Program-made: the position numbers and the translations under genes | DNA from: DATFLK01 sp035267815 | GTDB taxonomy: Bacteria; Pseudomonadota; Zetaproteobacteria; Mariprofundales; Mariprofundaceae | Direction of reading: 5' to 3' | NCBI GenBank assembly: GCA_035267815.1 | Contig: DATFLK010000182.1 | Location: forward strand, 1 to 9,742 | DNA length: 9,742 nucleotides | Shown: positions 5,555 to 9,742 of the stretch, piece by piece | How the letters are laid out: each line of letters opens with the position of its first letter | How positions within the stretch are numbered: position 1 is the stretch's first letter | Notes under the pieces: generated by a model | The model's input: only the letters and a program-made list of their open reading frames with translations | Databases searched by the model: none | Told to the model about the DNA's origin: nothing

Positions 5555-6133
5555 TTAACGTGCAGCGGCTGCCGCGACTGAGCCCAGCCAGGCATCCATC
5601 CGCCCCACCTCCTGCTCGACGAAGCGTTTGTCGTGGAAGGTGTTCATCAGCACGGCCACGCCCTGGCTGCGGGCGAGAAGGTGCATTGCCAGATCGTCGG
5701 CATCCTTCTCGCGGCCGAGCCGCTCGAACTGTCGGCGCAGCCAGGTGCGAAACAGCGTGAAGAGGCGGTTTGCCCCGCCCTGCGAGCCGTGCTCCAGCTT
5801 CGCGAGCTCCAGACAGAGAGTGCCGACTGGGCAACCGTGCCGCATGATCTTCTTCCGATCGGTGATCAATGCATGGATAAAGCTGCGGATGCGCTCGGCG
5901 GGGCTCTCCGATTCAAGCTCCCACTGCGCCAGCATCTTCCGCGTGTTGACTAGGCGCAGGCCGAGCACGGCATCCAGTATCTCGTCCTTGGTTTTGAAGT
6001 GGTAGTAGAAGTTGCCGCGCGAGATTTTCATCGCGTTCGCGATATCGGTGAACGAGGTGTGCTCAAAGCCCTGTCGGTAAAAGAGTTGATCAGCGGCCTC
6101 AATAATTTGATCGCGGGTTTTCCTGTCGCTCAT
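5555..6133 (-). CDS. TetR/AcrR-family transcriptional repressor
   Basis: 192 residues. The N-terminal helix-turn-helix reads RDQIIEAADQLFYRQGFEHT, then SFTDIANAMKISRGNFYYHF (about 27-46) and KTKDEILDAV, a standard TetR_N domain. The C-terminal half contains RHGCPVGTLCLELAKL with Cys101 and Cys107, the segment that in NemR and AcuR-like regulators holds the redox- or electrophile-sensing cysteine. Start at 6133 is supported by GGAGG (6140-6144), 6 nt upstream; homology also begins there. It is first in a two-gene unit with tag. Two near-identical palindromes lie in its promoter, one between -35 and -10, which points to autorepression. The inducer is unknown; reactive electrophiles are a reasonable inference from the cysteine and the repair-gene partner. 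Confidence 0.92.
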   Translation of the reverse strand: MSDRKTRDQIIEAADQLFYRQGFEHTSFTDIANAMKISRGNFYYHFKTKDEILDAVLGLRLVNTRKMLAQWELESESPAERIRSFIHALITDRKKIMRHGCPVGTLCLELAKLEHGSQGGANRLFTLFRTWLRRQFERLGREKDADDLAMHLLARSQGVAVLMNTFHDKRFVEQEVGRMDAWLGSVAAAAAR

Positions 6134-6160
6134 GAAGGGCCTCCCCAGACTGATTCCACC

Positions 6161-6190
6161 AATATAGGACAAACGTCCTACAAGCGCCAA
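6161..6190 (-). promoter_or_regulatory. Promoter of the tetR-tag operon
   Basis: On the minus strand: -35 TTGGCG (6185-6190, 4/6), 18-nt spacer, -10 TATATT (6161-6166, 5/6). Transcription would start near 6154, giving a leader of about 20 nt that includes the GGAGG of tetR. Operator 1 fills the spacer and operator 2 abuts the -35. Confidence 0.65.
6165..6180. promoter_or_regulatory. TetR operator 1
   Basis: TAGGAC-AAAC-GTCCTA: perfect 6-bp arms around a 4-bp spacer, placed between the -35 and -10 of the tetR promoter. The 6-4-6 layout beginning TAG resembles the NemR box of E. coli. Confidence 0.75.
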
Positions 6191-6210
6191 TTAGGATAAT
6201 CATCCTAATT
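6189..6210. promoter_or_regulatory. TetR operator 2
   Basis: Arms AATTAGGAT and ATCCTAATT (9 bp, perfect) around AATC. The core TAGGAT-AATC-ATCCTA differs from operator 1 by one base in each arm plus one base in the spacer. Centres of the two operators are 27 bp apart. It overlaps the -35 of the tetR promoter. Confidence 0.75.
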
Positions 6211-6248
6211 CGTAAAGGTGAAATTATTAGACAATAAGGCGGTTATAG

Positions 6249-6277
6249 TTGTCTCTTTGGAGAATGATAATTATAAC
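6249..6277 (+). promoter_or_regulatory. Promoter of ygiQ
   Basis: -35 TTGTCT (6249-6254, 4/6), 17-nt spacer, -10 TATAAC (6272-6277, 5/6). A start near 6284 would give a leader of about 44 nt before the ygiQ ATG. Confidence 0.6.
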
Positions 6278-6278
6278 C
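6260..6278. promoter_or_regulatory. Fur-box-like site over the ygiQ promoter
   Basis: The 19 bases from 6260 match the E. coli Fur consensus at 15 of 19 positions (core AATGATAAT intact). The site covers the second half of the spacer and the -10 of the ygiQ promoter, the usual place for Fur repression. The flanks also form GGTTATA (6241-6247) / TATAACC (6272-6278). A chance AT-rich match remains possible. Confidence 0.55.
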
Positions 6279-6327
6279 ATGAAAAGCGTATGAGACGGGC
6301 AGGGGCAAAAGGCGCTAGGCTGTCGGA

Positions 6328-8394
6328 ATGAACACCGCCCGCAAAATGGACGCTCCTGCGGCGCCTTTCCTGCCGATGTCGAAGGCCGAGATGGATAAGC
6401 TCGGCTGGGAGCAGTGCGACATCATCCTCGTCACCGGCGACGCCTATGTGGATCATCCGAGCTTCGGCATGGCGGTAGTCGGGCGCGTGCTCGAATCCGA
6501 AGGCTTTCGCGTCGGCATCATCGCGCAGCCGGACTGGCACTCAGCCGAGCCATTCCGGGCGCTCGGGACGCCGCGCCTCTTCTTCGGGGTCACCAGCGGC
6601 AACATGGATTCGATGGTCAACCGGTATACGGCCGATCGGCGCATCCGCTCGGACGACGCCTACACGCCGGACGGAGAGGGAGGCAGGCGGCCGGACCGGG
6701 CCGTACTCGTCTACGCCCAGCGCTGCCGCGAGGCCTTCAAGGGGGTGCCGGTCGTCATTGGTGGCATCGAGGCATCGCTTCGTCGCATTGCCCACTATGA
6801 CTACTGGTCCGACAACGTGCGCCGTTCCGTGCTGCCCGATGCCAAGGCGGAGATGCTGGTCTACGGCAACGGCGAGCGGCAGATCGTCGAGATCGCGCAG
6901 CGTCTGGATTGCGGCGAAGGCTTCGAGACGATGACCGACATCCGCGGCACCGCTTTCATGCGCAAACAGGTCCCCGGCGGCTGGACGGAGGTCGACTCGA
7001 CCGAAGTGGACACTCCCGGCGAGATCATCCAGCACCCCGACCCCTATGCGATGACACCACCCGGTTGCGAGTCGGCCAAGCCCGATGCGAATGAGAAGGT
7101 GGTGACGCTGCATCGCCGGCCGAGGCTGGACCGGGCGCGCACGGTGATTCGACTGCCGGCCTTCGAGGCGGTGCGGGACGATGCGGTGCTCTATGCCCAC
7201 GCCTCGCGGGTCATGCACCTTGAAACGAACCCCGGCAATGCGCGGGCGCTGGTGCAGCGCCACGGCGAGCGCGATGTCTGGATTAATCCGCCGCCGATCC
7301 CGCTGGCGACGCCCGAGATCGATCGTGTCTTCGATCTACCCTATGCGCGTGTGCCCCATCCAACTTATGGCGATCGCCGCATCCCCGCCTACGAGATGAT
7401 CCGCTTCTCGGTCAACATCATGCGCGGCTGTTTCGGCGGCTGTACCTTCTGTTCGATCACCGAGCACGAGGGGCGCATCATTCAGAGCCGGTCCGAGGAC
7501 TCCATCCTGCGAGAGGTCAAGGCGATCCGGGATACAACGCCCGGCTTCACCGGCGTCATCTCCGATCTCGGCGGGCCGACGGCCAACATGTACCGGCTGG
7601 CTTGCAAGTCGAAGGAGATCGAGGCGGCCTGCCGCAGACCCTCCTGCGTCTATCCCGACATCTGCGCCAACCTGAACACCGACCATGCGCCGCTGATCCA
7701 CCTCTACCGGAAGGCTCGGGGGCTTCCCGGCATCAAGAAGGTGTTGATCGCTTCGGGGCTGCGCTACGACCTGGCCGTGCGCTCGCCGGAGTATGTGAAG
7801 GAGCTGGTGACCCACCATGTCGGCGGTTACCTGAAGATTGCGCCGGAGCATACCGAGGATGGACCACTCTCGAAGATGATGAAACCCGGCATCGGGACAT
7901 ACGACCGTTTTAAACAGATGTTCGAACGCTTCTCTAGGGAGGCGGGCAAGAAGCAGTACCTGATCCCCTACTTCATCGCCGCCCACCCGGGCACTTCGGA
8001 TGAGGACATGCTGAACCTCGCGCTGTGGTTGAAGCACAACGGTTTCAAGCTTGATCAGGTGCAGGCTTTCCTGCCCTCGCCCATGGCGGTGGCCACATCG
8101 ATGTACCACAGCGGATTCAATACGCTGAGGAAGGTGTCGCTCCGCAAGGGGGAGCGGGTCGGCGTGATCCGCGGGCTGAAACAGAGGCGGCTGCACAAGG
8201 CCTTCCTGCGCTACCATGATCCGAAGAACTGGCCGCAGTTGAGGCAGGCATTGCAGCGGATGGGCCGGAGTGATCTGATCGGTCGTGGTGCGGAGTGCCT
8301 GATCCCTCCGGTGGGCCGTACGATGCGGAAGGCTCCCGTCAAATCGAATCCCTCCCGTAGGGCTCGATCTGCCGGAGGTCGTCGGAGGCGGTAG
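6328..8394 (+). CDS. ygiQ: YgiQ family radical SAM protein
   Basis: Radical SAM enzyme of unknown reaction (UPF0313). 688 residues against 739 in E. coli YgiQ. The N-terminal region begins FLPMSKAEMDKLGWEQCDII, then VTGDAYVDHPSFGMAVVGR (35-53) and GIIAQPDW (63-70), a cobalamin-binding-like fold. The [4Fe-4S] cluster motif is CFGGCTFC, with Cys368, Cys372 and Cys375; FGVTSGNMDSM (86-96) and KIAPEHTEDGPLSKMMKPG (503-521) are family blocks. A DUF3362-type C-terminal part follows and ends in an Arg-rich tail (676-688). The ATG at 6328 is the first in-frame start after a stop at 6316-6318; its Shine-Dalgarno is weak, and Met7 is an alternative start. It is divergent from tetR-tag. The Fur-like site upstream suggests iron-responsive expression, plausible for an Fe-S enzyme but not established. 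Confidence 0.95.
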   Translation: MNTARKMDAPAAPFLPMSKAEMDKLGWEQCDIILVTGDAYVDHPSFGMAVVGRVLESEGFRVGIIAQPDWHSAEPFRALGTPRLFFGVTSGNMDSMVNRYTADRRIRSDDAYTPDGEGGRRPDRAVLVYAQRCREAFKGVPVVIGGIEASLRRIAHYDYWSDNVRRSVLPDAKAEMLVYGNGERQIVEIAQRLDCGEGFETMTDIRGTAFMRKQVPGGWTEVDSTEVDTPGEIIQHPDPYAMTPPGCESAKPDANEKVVTLHRRPRLDRARTVIRLPAFEAVRDDAVLYAHASRVMHLETNPGNARALVQRHGERDVWINPPPIPLATPEIDRVFDLPYARVPHPTYGDRRIPAYEMIRFSVNIMRGCFGGCTFCSITEHEGRIIQSRSEDSILREVKAIRDTTPGFTGVISDLGGPTANMYRLACKSKEIEAACRRPSCVYPDICANLNTDHAPLIHLYRKARGLPGIKKVLIASGLRYDLAVRSPEYVKELVTHHVGGYLKIAPEHTEDGPLSKMMKPGIGTYDRFKQMFERFSREAGKKQYLIPYFIAAHPGTSDEDMLNLALWLKHNGFKLDQVQAFLPSPMAVATSMYHSGFNTLRKVSLRKGERVGVIRGLKQRRLHKAFLRYHDPKNWPQLRQALQRMGRSDLIGRGAECLIPPVGRTMRKAPVKSNPSRRARSAGGRRRR

Positions 8395-8428
8395 ACCCCG
8401 AACCATTAGATAGAACCAAAGAAGCGTG

Positions 8429-8468
8429 CCCCGGGACCAGCCTGCCCTTCGGGCTCCCAATCCCGGGG
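8429..8468. terminator. Hairpin between convergent ygiQ and the DUF255 gene
   Basis: CCCCGGGA (8429-8436) pairs with TCCCGGGG (8461-8468); inside lies a second hairpin GCCC-TTC-GGGC. On the plus strand AATGCAGTTTT follows, on the minus strand a looser T-rich tract. It probably serves as a terminator for ygiQ and possibly for both genes. Confidence 0.6.
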
Positions 8469-8483
8469 AATGCAGTTTTAAAC

Positions 8484-9742
8484 CTACTTCGCGGACTCCT
8501 CCAGTAGCGCCAGCACCCTCTTCGGATCGGTGGTCGGCAGGTTGCACTGGAAGTTGCGGCAGACGTAGGCGGTGGCCTTGCCGTCGATCGCCTTCTGCTC
8601 CGCCGTAAAGGGAGCGAGCTTCACGACTGCGCCGGCATCTTTCCCTTCCGGCCGCCACAGCACCACCTTGTCGGGCAGAAAGCGGCTTCGAACCGCCTTC
8701 AGCATGGCCTGTCCGTCCGCCGAATCGCGGTCGCCGGCCAGCACCACCTCGAAGCCTGTTCCCTCGGCGAAATCGAGGGCCGAGAGCATGGCGCAGAAGG
8801 CCGATGGCATGCCGTTGATCTCGCCGGCGAAGGCGTGAGCAATCTTCGCGGCACGTGCTTCAAGCGTCGCATCGCCGGTCAGGAGGGACAGCCGCAGCAT
8901 GTTCATCATGGCGATCGCGTTGCCGGAGGGAAGTGCACCGTCGGCCGGGTCGATCGGCCGCACCGGCAGCTTCTCGGCATCATCCGAGGTGGAGTAGAGA
9001 CCGCCCGATTCGGCGCCGAAGTGTTCGAGCATGTGCGCGTTCAGATCGAGCGCTGCCTGTAGGTCGCGCACATTAAAGTCGGTCTCGTAGAGCTCGATCA
9101 GCCCCCAAGAGAGGAAGGCGTAGTCGTCCAGCTGCCCCTCGATGCCGACTTGGCCATCCCTGAAACGATGTAGCAGGCCGCCATCCCTGGTGCGCATGGT
9201 GTGGAGGATGAAATCGGCGGCCCGGCGGGCATCCTCGGCGTAGGCAGGCTCGTGCAGCGCCCTGGCTGCGGTTGCGAGCGCGGCGATCATCATGCCGTTC
9301 CAGTCGGCGAGAATCTTGTCGTCGAGGAAGGGGCGGATGCGTTTATCGCGTGCGGCCAGCAGCTTCTTGCGTACCGATTCGAACCGTCGGTCGAACTCGG
9401 CCTCGCCAAGGCCCAGCGATCGGGCGGTTTCCGACTTGTCCTCGTCGACGTAGAGCACGTTGGCGCCGGTGAGCTGGCCGGTCGCCTCGTCGTGCACGTT
9501 GCCGGCCGCCTCGATATGGAAAACGCGCTCGGCGAATTCGGCGTCGTCCTTATTCAGCAGCTGCTCGACCTCCGCCTTCGTCCAGACGTAGAACTTCCCC
9601 TCCTCGCCCTCGCTGTCGGCATCCTCGGCCGAGTAGAAGGCGCCGTCGGGGGCGGTCAGGTCGCGTTTTACGTAATCGATGATCCGGCGCGCCGTATCGG
9701 CGTATCGCTGCCTGCCGGTGGCCTGGTAGGCCTCGCTATAGA
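8484..9742 (-). CDS. DUF255 / YyaL-type thioredoxin-domain protein, C-terminal 418 aa (partial)
   Basis: The frame is open from the right edge to the TAG at 8484-8486, so the true start lies outside the window; full-length relatives are near 680-700 residues, and the missing part would hold the thioredoxin-like DUF255 domain with its Cys motif. What remains is the (alpha/alpha)6-barrel part, related in fold to N-acylglucosamine 2-epimerases. Visible family blocks: YQATGRQRYADTARRIIDYV near the edge, GAFYSAEDADSEGEEGKFYVW, then IRPFLDDKILADWNGMMIAA and GLYSTSDDAEKLPVRPIDPA (each in an unbroken frame), and at the C-terminus YVCRNFQCNLPTTDP. The biochemical role of this family in bacteria is not settled. 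It converges with ygiQ. An internal GTG at 9497 is not the start, because homology continues upstream without a break. Confidence 0.92.
   Translation of the reverse strand, partial: YSEAYQATGRQRYADTARRIIDYVKRDLTAPDGAFYSAEDADSEGEEGKFYVWTKAEVEQLLNKDDAEFAERVFHIEAAGNVHDEATGQLTGANVLYVDEDKSETARSLGLGEAEFDRRFESVRKKLLAARDKRIRPFLDDKILADWNGMMIAALATAARALHEPAYAEDARRAADFILHTMRTRDGGLLHRFRDGQVGIEGQLDDYAFLSWGLIELYETDFNVRDLQAALDLNAHMLEHFGAESGGLYSTSDDAEKLPVRPIDPADGALPSGNAIAMMNMLRLSLLTGDATLEARAAKIAHAFAGEINGMPSAFCAMLSALDFAEGTGFEVVLAGDRDSADGQAMLKAVRSRFLPDKVVLWRPEGKDAGAVVKLAPFTAEQKAIDGKATAYVCRNFQCNLPTTDPKRVLALLEESAK

Noticed and set aside
6301..6320. Similarity of GGGCAAAAGGCGCTAGGC to the inverted-repeat core at 4553
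   Set aside because: The match is short and gapped, with no flanking similarity; likely chance.
6541..8658. Long minus-strand frames opposite ygiQ (6541-7263 and 7336-8658)
   Set aside because: They overlap a clear YgiQ coding sequence, show no recognisable domain, and the second runs across the intergenic hairpin and into the DUF255 gene.

Overview
The window is a GC-rich chromosomal stretch from a proteobacterium, most like the Gammaproteobacteria or a close relative. The evidence is the gene content (biosynthetic arginine decarboxylase, single-gene leuA behind a leucine attenuator, YgiQ, Tag), the sigma70-type promoters and a Fur-box-like site. The exact lineage cannot be fixed from sequence alone. 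Most genes are housekeeping; the notable material is regulatory, plus one small cassette-like insert.

Layout. 1-318 (-): start of a class I SAM-dependent methyltransferase, cut by the window edge, whose second codon is a stop (ATG TGA) where relatives have Trp. 468-2372 (-): speA. 2373-2908: long divergent intergenic region with a DnaA-box/GATC cluster, a strong promoter, a 26-residue leader peptide with nine leucines, and mutually exclusive antiterminator and terminator hairpins. 2909-4450 (+): leuA. 4451-4552: short spacer with two hairpins. 4553-4915: about 360 bp bounded by imperfect 48-bp inverted repeats and holding one small orphan gene on the minus strand. 4939-5544 (-) tag and 5555-6133 (-) a TetR-family regulator form a tight tetR-tag pair. 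6134-6327: divergent control region with two palindromic operators in the tetR promoter and a Fur-box-like site on the promoter facing right. 6328-8394 (+): ygiQ. 8429-8468: hairpin between convergent genes. 8484-9742 (-): C-terminal part of a DUF255/YyaL-type protein, running off the right edge.

How it works together. speA makes agmatine for polyamine synthesis. leuA commits carbon to leucine and appears to be controlled by ribosome stalling on a leucine-rich peptide; the predicted +1 is the A of that peptide's ATG, so the leader mRNA may be leaderless. A NemR/AcuR-like repressor with a conserved-position cysteine is cotranscribed with the 3-methyladenine glycosylase gene tag and has two near-identical operators in its own promoter, which suggests electrophile- or alkylation-responsive control of base excision repair. 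The best candidates for something undescribed are that tetR-tag module, the inverted-repeat cassette with outward-facing terminators, the leaderless leuA attenuator, and the Fur-like site in front of ygiQ.
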